Source of the DNA: Dactylellina haptotyla
Taxonomy: Eukaryota; Ascomycota; Orbiliomycetes; Orbiliales; Orbiliaceae
NCBI GenBank assembly: GCA_031310005.1
Contig: CM062379.1
Span: 4,216,001-4,280,000 of the forward strand
Reading direction: 5' to 3'
Length of the DNA: 64,000 nt
Below the pieces are notes generated by a model, which saw only the letters and a program-made list of their open reading frames with translations, made no database searches and had not been told where the DNA came from. Shown here in pieces: positions 1 to 12,547 of the stretch. The position numbers and the translations under genes are program-made. How positions within the stretch are numbered: the first letter of the stretch is position 1; every line of letters begins with the position of its first letter.

Positions 1-998
1 ACATAATTTATCCCCTACTATTATTTAGATTTACCTTTAATAGAAAAATATAATATAATTTATAAAAAAAGGATATAAATATTTAAAAAAAATTTAATTT
101 TAAAATTAATAATTGATAAAATTATTTATAACTTCCTAATAAATCCACACCATCTTTTTTTTAGTAAAAACTATATTTACATTTTTATAAGATTTAATTT
201 TTATTTGTTTAGTTATTTTTTTTTATTTAATTAATTATTTTAATAAATTATTTTTATAAATAATTACTTTTATATATTTTATTTTTAATAATTTTAGTTT
301 TTTATATTTTTTTATAACCCTTATTTAAATTTTAAATGCTTTTTATTATATTAGAATTTATTCTTTTTCCAATTTTTTTAACTTTTTTTCCTTATTTTCT
401 ACCTAATAATTCAATCAATCTACTATAAATTAATTAATAAAAGAAATTGGATATAAAAATTTAAAAAATATTTATGCAAATTTATTAAACAATTACGCCA
501 CTTATTTTAGGTATAAATAGAATAGTTTACATTCCTAAATATAATAAAATAAAAATATTTATTTTAAATATAAAACTTATAAGAAAGAAAAATAAAAATA
601 TTAGAATTCTTAATCTAATTAGTTTAAATAATGCAATGCTAATAAAAAATTTATTTTAATTTTTTTTAATACCTATCTATTAATATTATTATTTTTAAAA
701 ATATATTAATTATTTATATTTATAAAAATGTTTTATAATTTAAATTTTATTTTATTACTTTAATTTAATTATTATACTTTTATATATATGATTATATAAA
801 TATTTATTTTAAAATAAACTTTATATTGTAATATAAATTATTATTTATATAAATTTAATTTTAATATAAAAATTAATAATATATAAAATTAAATTTTTAT
901 ATAAAAATAATAATGATATACTATTATCTTATACCTAATTACTATTATTTACATAGAATTTTAAATTTTATAAAATTATTTATATAAAAACTTATTTT

Positions 999-1011
999 AA
1001 AAGAAGGATAA
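999..1011 (+). promoter_or_regulatory. Polypurine tract of the family A element
   Basis: The run AAAAGAAGGATA lies directly before the LTR start. Purine tracts in this place prime plus-strand DNA synthesis in LTR retrotransposons. It is the clearest sign of the sense direction of family A, because the same place in the other copies is reduced to an A-rich run. Confidence 0.6.
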
Positions 1012-1555
1012 TATTATAGATTATAAGTTTTAATAATATAAATATTTATATTTTATTTTATATTATATTATTTTAAATTTTACTACCACACTTTATATTT
1101 ATAGATATATATTATTTTATATATTTATTTATAAAGTCTATATACTTATTTAGAATATTATATTATAATATAATATAAATATTTATTTACTTATTTTTAA
1201 TTTAAATAAATAATATAAAAATTTTTAAAAACTTATTTATTTATATATTTTATTTATATAAATATATAAAAAAATAAATTTTTAAAAATGTTTTATAATA
1301 TTTATATATATAAGATTATTATTAAAATTAATAAAATATTTTTATTTTTATTAATTAATTTAAATATAATTTAATATATTTAATTATTTTTACTTTATTA
1401 TTATTATATATTTTAGACAAATTATTTTTGATATTTTATAATTTTATATATATTTTTTATTAAAAGACTTAAGTATTCTAAGTAAAAAAAAATTTTTATA
1501 TATCTTAGTATTATATATTCATACCATTATATTAGGTAGTGTACGAAGTGTAACA
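1012..1555 (+). repeat. LTR of family A (3' LTR of the first copy)
   Basis: About 544 bp, from a decayed TGTTACAGACC-type start to the GTGTAACA end. It aligns with the LTRs at 15634-16170 and 36151-36686, and inversely with those at 3158-3704, 11124-11666, 24039-24589, 31997-32541 and 61699-62239. It is of the standard LTR type. Confidence 0.85.
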
Positions 1556-1806
1556 TTTATATATTATTATATTTATTATTTTTTATATATATAAATAAAA
1601 AAATTATAACATTTATATTTATAAAAATTAATTGTTAATTTAATTATTAATTATTATTTATTATAGGAATTTTTACATATAATATTAATTTATATAATTT
1701 TTTATAAATAAAATTTAATATTTTAATGGTTTAAATTTTTTAGTATTATATTATATATCATATTAAATTTTACTTTTTAAAAAAAATATTATAAAATAAA
1801 AGAATT
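1556..1806. other. AT-rich gap between the first A copy and repeat B
   Basis: No open frame and no recognisable repeat by eye. The last bases, AGAATT, recur at 12107-12112 and probably mark the target site of repeat B. Confidence 0.5.
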
Positions 1807-2971
1807 TGTTATGGACTGCTAATCGTGCATCTGATTATCCCGTACCAGACTTTTGTTTGCGCTATTTGAAATAGGCGTACAAAATATAGGTATATGATAT
1901 ATTTGTATAATTTATATATAAGAGAAATGATTGTTAGAAATAAAAATATTATATTTTTATTTTTAGAGATATTTATTTTTTAAAAAAAATTAATTATATA
2001 ATTTTTAGGAAAATTTGGTAAGAGTTGTTGTATTTAAAAATGTTTAATATTTATTATTAAATATTAAGTATTATAATATATTTATATTATTTAATACCTA
2101 TTATTAAATATTAAACAAATAATAAATAATATATATAAATTTTATATATTTAAAATTATTTTTAAAACCAATAATAAATAATTTTTTATTAATTAATATT
2201 ATTAAATAATATAATTTAATTATTTATTATTTATTTTATTATTATATACTCTATATATAATTTTAATTATTTTATAAATATATATTTTTTTAAATTAAAA
2301 CTTGGTAATTAAAGTTAAAAATCTAGTTTAGTGAAAATAGTTTACCTTAGTACTTCTATATTAGGGAAAAGTATAATATTTTAATTAATTTTATTTAATT
2401 TAACTAGAAAAGTTATATATATATTAAATATATTAATTTTTATTAAATAATTGTATATTTAAAAAAATATTGTTTTAGAAGTGATAAAACGAGATAATAC
2501 CTCAGATTACAAATTTTAGTTAGATTATAATAGAGATTATATATATTTTTAAAATTATAATTTTAATATTAATAATTTATTAATAAATTATTAAAATAAT
2601 TAATTACATAGGATAATTTAAACCTTCTTTTATAAAAAAAATTATTAATAAAATAAAAAAATATTATTATATTATAGTAAAATATATTTAGAAAAACTTA
2701 TTAAATATTTGAATATCAATTAAGAAAGGCCGGATTATTATAATAAATAAATTTAAATATTAAGTAAAGAAGTTATTAAAAAATATAATTTAAAAAATAA
2801 AATAAAAATATTAATATATAATTTAATTTAAATAAAATAATATAATAGAAATTTTAATTTAACTACAAAAATATTAAAATAAATTAAATAAATAATTATA
2901 AAGTAATTACTATTATTATTTATTATATTTTAAAATATATTTATAAAAAATAATATAAATATTACTATTAA

Positions 2972-2976
2972 ATCAA
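2972..2976. repeat. Target site duplication ATCAA (left copy)
   Basis: ATCAA precedes the solo LTR start at 2977 and recurs right after its end at 12039-12043. B copy 2 keeps the unfilled site (ATTAA near 48534, one transition away), which confirms the insertion point. Confidence 0.85.
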
Positions 2977-3157
2977 TGTTACACTTCGTACGTTACCCAA
3001 TGTAACGGTACGAATATGCAATGTTAAGATATGCAAAACTCTCTTTCTACTTAAGATATTTGGGTCTTTTAATAAAAAGTATATATGGAATTATAAAATA
3101 TCAAAAATAGCTTGCCTAAAATATGTAACAACAATAAAATAAAGATAATTAGGTATA

Positions 3158-3704
3158 TATTACACTTCATACGCTACCCAATATAACAATACAAATATAC
3201 AATACTAAGCTATGTAAAACTTTCTTTCTACCTAAAATACCTAAATTTTTTAACAAAAAGTATATATAAAATTATAAAATATTGAAAATAGCTCGCCTAA
3301 AGTATATAATAATAATAGAATAAAAATAACTAAATATATTAAATTATATTTAAATTAATTAATGAAGATAGAAATATTTTATTAATTTTAATAATAATTT
3401 TATATATATAAATATTATAAAACATTTTTAAAAATTTATTTTTTTTATATACTTATATAAATAAAATATATAAATAGATAAACTTTTAAAAATTTTTATA
3501 TTATTTATCTAAATTAAAAAATAAATAAATAAATATTTATATTATATTATAATATAATATTTTAAATAAATATATAAACTTTACAAACAAATATACTAAA
3601 ATAATATATATTTATAAATATAAAATATAATAATAAAAATTAAAATAATATAATATAAAATAAAATATAAATATTTATATTATTAAAATTTATAATTTAT
3701 AATA
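3158..3704 (-). repeat. 3' LTR of the family A copy 3158-11666
   Basis: About 547 bp. It starts TATTACACTTCATACG, aligning with the TGTTACACTTCGTACG start of the outer solo LTR, and ends where the A/T-only equivalent of GTCTGTGACA stops. It is more eroded than the LTR at the other end. Confidence 0.8.
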
Positions 3705-6700
3705 TTATTTTTTTTTAGAATAAGCTTTTATATAAATAATTTTTTATAAAATTTTAAAATTTTATATAAATAATAATAATTAAATATAAAATAATAATAT
3801 ATTATTTTTTTATATAGAAATGATTTTATATATTATTAATTTTTATATTAGAATTGGATTTATATAAAATAATAATTTATATTATAATATAAGATTTATT
3901 TTAAAATAAATATTTATATAATTATATATATATAAAAATATAATAATAAATTAAAATAATAAAAATAAAATTTAAATTATAAAATATTTTTATAAATATA
4001 AGTAATTAATATATTTTTAAAAATAATAATATTAGTAGATAAATATTAAAAAAAATTAAAATAAATTTTTTATTAATATTATATTAAATTAATTAATTAA
4101 AAATTTTAATATTTTTACTTTTTTTTTATAAGTTTTATATTTAAAATAAATATTTTATTTTGTTATATTTAGGAATATAAGTTATTCTATTTATACTCAA
4201 AATAAATAATGTAATTATTTAATAAATTTATATAGGTATATCTTAGATTCTTATATTCAATTTTTATTAATTAATTTATAATAAATTAATTGGATCATTA
4301 GGTGGAGGATAAAAAAATTAAAAAATTAGAAAAAATAAGTTTGTAGAAAATATCTAAAATTTAGATAAAAATTATAAAAAAATATAAAAAATTAAAATTA
4401 TTAAAAATAAAATATATAAGTAATCATTTATAAAAATAACTTATTAAAGTAATTAATTAAATAAGAAAAGGTAGTTAAATAAATAGAAATTAAATTTTAT
4501 AAAAATATAAATATAATTTTTATTAAAAAAGATGATATAAATTTATTAGGAAATTATAAATAATTTTATTAATTATTAATTTTAAAATTAAACTTTTTTA
4601 ATTATTTATATTTTTTTATAAATTATATTATATTTTTATTAAAAATAAATTTAAATAATAATGAATAAATTATATTTAAAATCTATTTATTATTTTATAA
4701 TTTATATAATAATAATTATTTGATTAAGTATTTATTATTTTATTGGGTTTATTAAGAATTTTTTAAATTTATATTTTATATAGTTTTATATTTTAATTTT
4801 TATTTTAAATTCTTTTAAATTTAAAAGGCTAATTTTAAAATAAAATATAAAAATTAATAAATTTAGGTAAGTTTTGGGATTTTAAGTTTAAAAATATTAT
4901 TATTAAATTTTTAATAATAATAAAAAACTATATTTTAATAATCCAATTTTTATTTTATTATTTTTTATTTAATATATTTGGTAAATAAATATATTTTTTT
5001 AAAGTACTTCTATATTAATTATAATAATATAATATATATTTTATTATAAATTAAAATCTTTTATAAATTGTTATAAAAATTTTTTATATTTTAATATATT
5101 TTCTACTTCTAAAATTACTTTTTAAATATTATAAAAAATAGTATTATAATAAAATTCCATTCTTTAAATACTTTATAAAGTATACTTAATAAATAAATAT
5201 TTAAATATATTATAAATAAATTTAAAATATAATAATAATTTAATTTAATTATTTTATATTATATTAAAAAATTTTTTAATTATATTTTAATAATTTAAAT
5301 AATTTATTCTATTATTTATTTAAACACATTTTTATTAATAATATTAATTTTAATACTAATCTAATTTTTAATTAAATTTTAAAATTTATTAGTAAATAGT
5401 ATATCTCTATTATAAATATATTTAAATTATAATTTATATTAGTTAAAGATTTGTTTGTTATAAATTTATTTAAATTCTATTATAGATTATTTAGAATTTT
5501 ATAATTTTAAAATTATTATTTTATTAAACTTGCAAATAATAGCTAGAATTTTGTTATAAATAATATTTATAAAAAATTTTTTAAAAAAAATATTTTATAT
5601 AAAATTATAAAATAATTTAAAATAATTTTAAAATATATTATAAAATTATAATTTTTATAAAATAAATATTAACTAAGTTTATTTTAACAACATATATTAC
5701 AAATTTTAATATATTATTTAATATATTATTATATTTAAAATTAAAAGTAAAATTTAATTAAAATTTTTAAATATATTTAATTCTTAAATATTCGTAGGCT
5801 AATATATTATAATATTATTTAATAAATTATTATTAAAATTTCTTAATAATATAAAAAAATTTTTAAAAATAAAATTTTTTTATTATAAAATAATCTAAAA
5901 TATTAAAAATAATATTTTTTTATAATAAAATATTTATTATAACTTTGTTTAAAATTTTTATAAATTAATTTTTAAAATATAAAAAGTAGTTTAAAATTTT
6001 TATAAATTAATTTTTTAAAATATAAAAGTAAAATTAAAAACTTTATTAATTAAAATAATTATATATTATTTTTTTAAAATAGTTTTTTATTAAATTAAAC
6101 TTTAATTATTAAATCAAATTGTTGATTAATGGTATTAATTAAAATTTTCTTTTCCTATAATATATAATCTTTATATTATATTAATTAATGAATTTTTATT
6201 AATAGATTTACTATTGATTAAGATCTTTAAAAATAAAAATAAATAAAATTCTTATAATTTAAATATATTATAAAAGATTTTTTATTTAAAAATATACTTT
6301 TATATTTTATAAATTTAAATGATAACTATTATTTCTTTATTATAAATAAGGTATTATAATTTAATTATATTAAACTTATAAGAAAGATAAATAATGGAAT
6401 ATTATTTTTAAATTAATTATAATTAATATAAATAATTTAGTGTAATATTAAAGATATTTATTTTAATTTTAATAAATAAATTGGGATTATATAATTTAAA
6501 AATAAAATTAAGAAAAAATTCTTTAAAAATATTAAAATATATATTTAATTAAGAATTATATTAAAATATATGCTAATTTTTATTAATTCTAAAAATAATA
6601 AATATATAATTATATTATTTAATAAATTATTAATAATAATTATAATTTTAAAAGGCTTAAATATTTTTAATATTTTAAAATTAGGCTATTTTTAAATAAT

Positions 6701-9700
6701 ATCAATTTTTTAAAATCTATTTTGATTTCTTTAGATTATAACTATAATTTTAAAGAATTTACATTTTATAATTTTAAATTCTATTTTTCTAATTTAACTT
6801 TAAAATTGTATTTATTTAATATTTCAAAAATAATTATAACATATTATTAATATTTTTTATTATTACTATAAACTAATATATTATCTAAATAAACAATGTA
6901 TATTTTATTAATATAGTTTTTTAATATATGATTTATAAAAGTTTAAAGGATATTAAAATATTAGTTAATCTTATAAGCATAATTAAATATTTAAATAAAT
7001 TATAATAATATTTAAATACTATTTTTTAAACATCTTTTGAAACAACTTGTAAATTATAATAAATAATTATAATATTAAATTTAATAAAATGAATAATTTT
7101 AATTAATTAATTTAAAGATTTGTTAATTCTAAGATAAATTATTATAATTTTTAATTATAATAGTATTAAAACTTTAATAATCAATATAAATTTATAATTT
7201 TATTTTTTTAAAAATAAAAAGGATTAAATATTTTGTAAGAAATTTAAAAAATAAATATATTTTTTTATAAATTTTTTTAATATATTTTAAATATTTTAAA
7301 TTTTTTTTATATAATATAAATAAATAAAAATTTAAAAATAATATCTTTTTATAATAATATTTTATAAATAAATTTATTAAATAATAATAATATATTTTTA
7401 TTTTTAATTTTTTAAAGATTTAAATTTATTTAAATATTTATTTTAAAATTTTTAAAATATATTTTAAAAATTATTTTAATAATTTTAATAATATTTTTAT
7501 TTTAAATATTTATTTAAAAATATTAAATTTATTTTAAAATAATAATAAATTTTTTATTAAATATTTTGTAAATTATAAATAAACTTTTTTAATTATTTAT
7601 AAACTATTTATTAAATTTAATAAGTTTTATTAATAATTACAATAAATAAATTTAATTATTTTATTTTAAAAATTTATAACTAGATCATAATCTTCCAATA
7701 GTTATATTTTAAAATAAAATTATTATTATAAAATTGAAAATATTAATAATTTATTTTTTAAAATATTTATTAATAATAAAAGTAATATTAATTTTATACT
7801 TAATTATTATTAAAAAGCTTCCTCCAAAATAATATTATATATAATATTTTAAATTATATAAAAAATTATATTTTTAATATATTTTTAAAATATATATAAT
7901 TTTTATTTTGTTATTTGTAGTTTATATAAAATTTTTATTAATAATATAAAATATTTGAAAATATTATTTTTAATTTAATTGAAAATTTTATTAGGTTTTT
8001 TTAATAAAGTTAGAGTTAAATAATTTAATATATATTATTATTTAAAATTTTTTAATTTAAAATATTATATTATTTAATATTATTAAATTTTATATTTTTA
8101 ATAATATTCTTGACTTTTTTATTTTTAAAGGTTGGGCAATATATTTATTATAATTAAAATATTTTATTAATAATTTAAATATAAAGTTTTAAATTTTTTA
8201 TAATAAAATTATTATTTATAATTTAAATAATTTTTAAATATATAATCTTAAAAGTTTTTTAATGTATTATAAAAATAATGTTAATTTATTTTTATATATA
8301 ATTAGTATAAGTATATAAATTTTTATTATAAAATAATAATTAAAAGGTTTTGATTTGTAAAATTAATATTTTTTCCTTTTTTTAATTTTTATAATATTAA
8401 TTTTTAATATTATTTTAATAGTATTATGATTTTTTATATAAAATTAATATATCTTATAATCTTATACTAATTTAATTTTATAATAATAAAGTATTATAAA
8501 ATATATAATTTATTAATAAAGTTTATAAAAGTTTTTTCATCATTTTTCTATATATTTATAATTAAAAATAATTATTTAATCTATATAATCTTAGCATATA
8601 AATTTAACTAAATTTATATTAAAATATTTATATAATTGGTATTGATATATTTTATATAATTTTATATATTAATTAATAAATTAAGATCAACTTCTATTAT
8701 TATTAGTATAAAATACTAAATAACCATATCCCATAAATCCAATACCCAATAAGGTAAGTTATCTAAAATATTAATTTCCTTAATATCTAAATATAATATT
8801 TTTTATAATTTCTATTAATTCCAATATTTAATCTTTAAAAATTTATTTAATAAAAGATTTAATTTTTAATAATTAAATAATATTATTAATAATTGGAAAA
8901 TTGGTAAATCCTTTTTAAATTAATTCTTTATATAATGGATTAATAAAAAAATATCAAATAATTTTATAATTTTTTTATAAATAAATTTTAAATTTATATT
9001 AATATATAATTTTCAAAATTCATTACAAACAAATTTTTTTTTAAATCTTATATTCTTTTTATAAATTATTTAAAAATTTTAAATAAATTATAAATATATA
9101 ACTTTTTTTAAAAAAATTTTTATTTAAAATGATATTTTTCTATAATAAATTTAATATTATTTTTATTAAATATCTTTAATTTTTAATTTTTAAAAATATA
9201 TATTTTAAATAAAATAATAAATAAGATAGAAATTTAAATTTTCTAATATAATTAAGATTTAAAAAATAATTAAATTAGTATTAAAGATATTTTTATTAAT
9301 TTAATAAAATATAATATTAAATTATTATTCTTTTTAAAATTTTTTTTAAATTATTAATAATTATTTTTATATTTTTTATATATTTATTATAATTTTTTTA
9401 ATTTTTTATAATTATATTATTTTTATAATATTTTAATTAATTATTCTAATATTTTTTAAATATTAATTAACTAAATAATTTCGTTTAATATATTCTTCTT
9501 ATTATATTAGTAATATACTAATTTATTAAATTTTAAAAACGATTTTAATTATTAATTTTAATTTTATTTTCTAATTTATAAAAATAGTTTAAAAATATTT
9601 TTAAAATTTAATTATTTCCATTTTATTATTATTAATTATTTAGCTTTAATAATTATTCTAAAGAATATATAGAAAATTATTTTAATTTAAAATAATTAAT

Positions 9701-10018
9701 TTTAATTTATAAAAAGGTAATTTTTTAGATTATAAAATAGTTAATTTTTTTAATTATTATTATAAAGTCCAAATTAATTATTTTGTTAATTTAGATAATT
9801 TCCTTAAAAATTAAAAAATCAATTATAATTATTATAATTTTAAAAAATATTTATTTTATATTCTTGAAAGTAATTATTATTAAATTTTATAATTAAATCC
9901 TTAATTATATAATATTAAATCTTTAAATTATATATAATTATCTTAATAATTTTCTATCTTTATATAAATTTTAATTCTTTTTTGATATAATGGATTAATT
10001 ATTTTATTATATATCCAA

Positions 10019-10661
10019 CTATAGAGGCATAAATGTCAATGATTTGGAAATATTTTTTAGTAAATTTGGTTTATTATAGGTTTTAGATAATGTAAAGGGT
10101 TTTTTTAATTTTATTTTAATATTTATAAAATTGTTTAAATTTTTTAATAAAATATAAATAGTTAGTAAAAATTTAAATAATGTAGTTGTTATTAGCTTTT
10201 TATTTTTTATTTTTTTTATTTTTTTTATATTGTATAAAATAGGAGTTGTAAATATGGAAAATGATTTTAATAAGAAATATAAAAAAAAAATGGATTTTAT
10301 TTTCATTACTTCTAAATTGTTGGTATTAAAAATAAAAGATAATAATAGTTTATTAGATAAATTGATCAAATTTACATAATAAACCATCAAATTTATTAAA
10401 ATCTAGTATTTTTACTTTTTTATAATGGGTAAAAGATTGGAGTAGATTAGCAAAATCTGCTGAAAAATTATTAAAATTATTGGGATATCCTTTGTTATCA
10501 TTATTAAAATTTTTATTAAAATTTTTTAAATTTCTAAAATTGGAAATTGATTTATAACAAAATCTATTCTTATTTAACATAAAATAAAAATAAATTTTAT
10601 TTAATTTTAAATTGGATTTTGAAATAATTAGTATAGTTTTTTTTTTAATTATATCAAGCAT
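10019..10661 (-). pseudogene. Gag-like remnant of the family A element
   Basis: Lies about 460 bp inside the sense 5' LTR, where gag is expected. Two overlapping short open stretches remain on the - strand. One carries a K-F-D-G signature followed by F-x-x-F, like the start of fungal Ty3/Gypsy Gag capsid domains. The composition is strongly biased to I, L, N, K and F, as expected after AT-directed mutation. It is a broken fossil and is not functional as seen. The family call is moderate because only this short motif supports it. Confidence 0.45.
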
Positions 10662-11123
10662 ACTTTATACATCTTTATAAATTTTAATAATTATTTAAAT
10701 TATAATAACCATTTTTTCAAATTTCTTTAGAATTTCTATAGCTATTTTTAAATTTTATAAATATTTATAATTATCTAAGATAATAATTTTTATTAATTAT
10801 TAATAACTTTATTAAATATATATAATTTTTTTATTATATAATTAAAATAGATTTTATCATTAATAATTGAAATTTTATTTTTATTTTTAAATAAATTGGT
10901 TTAAAAATTAATAAAAGTAAAAATAATACTTTTTTTTATTTTTATAAATATAAAAATATTTAATTGATTTTGTAAAATTTGATTTTTGATTTATTTATTT
11001 AAATATTATATAAATAAAAATAATTGCCTTCTTTATTTATAGTTTTATTTTTAAGATTATAAAATTTTAAATTAAAAATACTATTATATATATGCTTTTT
11101 TAATTAAAAATAATTGGTTAAAA

Positions 11124-11666
11124 TATTATATTTTATATATTATTTAATATAATAGTATAAATATATAATATTAAATTATATAAAATTTTTTTATTTAGGA
11201 TATTTAGGTTTTTAATAAAAATATATATAAAGTTATAAGGTATTAAAAATAGCTTGCCTAAAATATATAACAATAATAAAGTAAAGATAATTAGATATAT
11301 TAAATTGTATTTAAATTAATTAATAAAGATAGAAACACTTTATCAATTCTAATAATAGTTTTATATATATAAATATTATAAAGTATTTTTAAAAATTTAT
11401 TTTTTTTATATATTTACATAAATAAAATATATAAATAAATAAATTTTTAAAAATTTTTATATTGTTTGTTTAAGTTAAAAAACAAATAAATGAATATTTA
11501 TATTATACTATAATATAATGTTTTAAATAAGTATGTAGACTTTATAGATAAACATATTAAAAGTAATATATATTTATAAATATAAAGTGCAACAATAGAA
11601 ATCAAAATAGTGTAGCGCAAAGTAAAGTACAGATATTTGTACTGTCAAGACTTGTGGTCTGTGACA
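11124..11666 (-). repeat. 5' LTR of the family A copy 3158-11666
   Basis: About 543 bp, ending CTTGTGGTCTGTGACA on the + strand. The last 90 bases keep most of their G and C, unlike the rest. The tip holds an inverted repeat (TGTCA with TGACA, and AGAC with GTCT) that would fold into a hairpin. Confidence 0.85.
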
Positions 11667-12112
11667 GTATACTAAATTGTATTTGAGTTGATTGATGAAA
11701 ATAGAAATATTTTATTAGTTTTAACAATAGTCTTATATATATAAGCGTTGTAAAACATCTTTAAAAATTCATTCTTCTTGTGTGCTTGTATAAACAAAAC
11801 GTGTGAGCAGATGAGCTTTTGAAAGTTTTTATATTATTTGTCTAAACTAAAAAACAAGTGAGCAAACATTTATATTATATCATAATATAATGTATTAAAT
11901 AGGTATGTAGGCTTTATAAGCAAATATACTAAGAGTAATATATGTTTATAAATATAAAGTGCGGTAATAGAACTTAAAATAGTGCAGTATAAAACAAGGT
12001 ACAGGTATTTGTACTGTCAAGATTCGTGGTCTGTGACAATCAAATAATATATCTTTTATAAATTAATAAATAAAAAAAGAAAAAAAATTAAAAAAAGTTT
12101 TAATAAAGAATT

Positions 12113-12515
12113 TAATTATTAAAATAAATATAATAAATATAATTATATAAGTATTTTATATAAATAAACTTATTAAATTTAGAAAATAACTTAAAAAATT
12201 TAATTAATTTTTAATTAAGTTAAAACTTATTTTTTTTTTATTAAAATTAATTTTTTATTAAAAAATATAAAATTTGTTTTATTAAAATATATTTTAAAGA
12301 TTTTATTTTATATATTTTTTTAAATTTTTTAAAGTTATAAAAAAAATTAGAAATATAAAAAAAAAATTATTAATAAATTTAAAAAGAAATATTTAAAAAT
12401 TATAAAAATATTTAAAAATTTTAATAATTTTAAAATATTTTTTAGAAATAAATATAATTTTAAAAATAAAAAATAAAAAATTAAAAAGAAAATATAAATT
12501 ATAAAGTAAATAAAA
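12113..12515. other. AT-rich stretch between repeat B and the D inverted repeat
   Basis: Nothing recognisable. It is almost pure A and T with no repeat match by eye. It is probably the old flank into which B inserted. Confidence 0.4.
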
Positions 12516-12547
12516 TTTATCATCAGGAAAAAGTGTGTTATCCTTAA
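12516..12547 (+). repeat. Left arm of the 32-bp inverted repeat of element D
   Basis: TTTA followed by TCATCAGGAAAAAGTGTG and TTATCCTTAA. It is identical over all 32 bases to the reverse complement of 41889-41920, and is an island of kept G and C in A/T-only surroundings. Confidence 0.8.

Larger units (their letters stand above)
1..1555 (+). mobile_element. 3' end of a decayed LTR retrotransposon, family A (probably Ty3/Gypsy)
   Basis: The window opens inside this element, so only about 1 kb of its 3' internal part and its 3' LTR (1012-1555) are visible. The internal part aligns by eye along its length with 35190-36150, the matching part of another + copy, and inversely with the segment after the left LTR of the - copy at 3158. 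The sense direction comes from the purine-rich tract just before the LTR at about 999-1011. The LTR end reads GTACGAAGTGTAACA and is less eroded than the rest. The element is a fossil with many changes. The Gypsy assignment rests on the gag-like remnants of sister copies. Confidence 0.85.
3158..11666 (-). mobile_element. Complete-length decayed LTR retrotransposon, family A (probably Ty3/Gypsy)
   Basis: About 8.5 kb from LTR to LTR, inserted in the solo LTR of its own family with GTATA at 3153-3157 and 11667-11671. The LTRs are 3158-3704 and 11124-11666. Sense is the - strand: gag-like remnants lie at 10019-10661, just inside the 5' LTR, and the A-rich tract after 3704 takes the place of the polypurine tract. 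The interior aligns along its length with the copies at 24039-32541 (same strand) and 15634-36686 (opposite strand). It is a fossil whose coding parts are destroyed by a great many changes, mainly of RIP type. No primer-binding site can be matched to a tRNA. Confidence 0.88.
2977..12038 (-). mobile_element. Family A solo LTR, split by a nested family A element
   Basis: The solo LTR is 2977-3157 plus 11667-12038. Without the 5-bp repeat caused by the inner insertion this is about 548 bp, one LTR length. It sits in repeat B with ATCAA on both sides. A solo LTR is the usual product of recombination between the two LTRs of a full element. Both fragments keep far more G and C than the inner element; for example the right part keeps GTGTGAGCAGATGAGC. 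This is odd because this LTR must be older than its passenger. Confidence 0.85.
1807..12107 (+). mobile_element. Repeat B copy 1, interrupted by family A insertions; possible solo LTR
   Basis: B consists of 1807-2976 plus 12044-12107, about 1.23 kb after removing the A insertions. It aligns along its length with B copy 2 at 47379. It begins TGTTATGGACTGC with an unusually well kept first 60 bases and carries a TATATATAAGAG tract near 1914, as expected for an LTR promoter. GAATT flanks it at 1802-1806 and 12108-12112, a likely 5-bp target duplication. The two copies differ mainly by transitions. No internal coding part is seen, so a solo LTR of an unknown element fits best. A non-autonomous element cannot be excluded because the 3' terminus is poorly defined. 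Confidence 0.6.
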
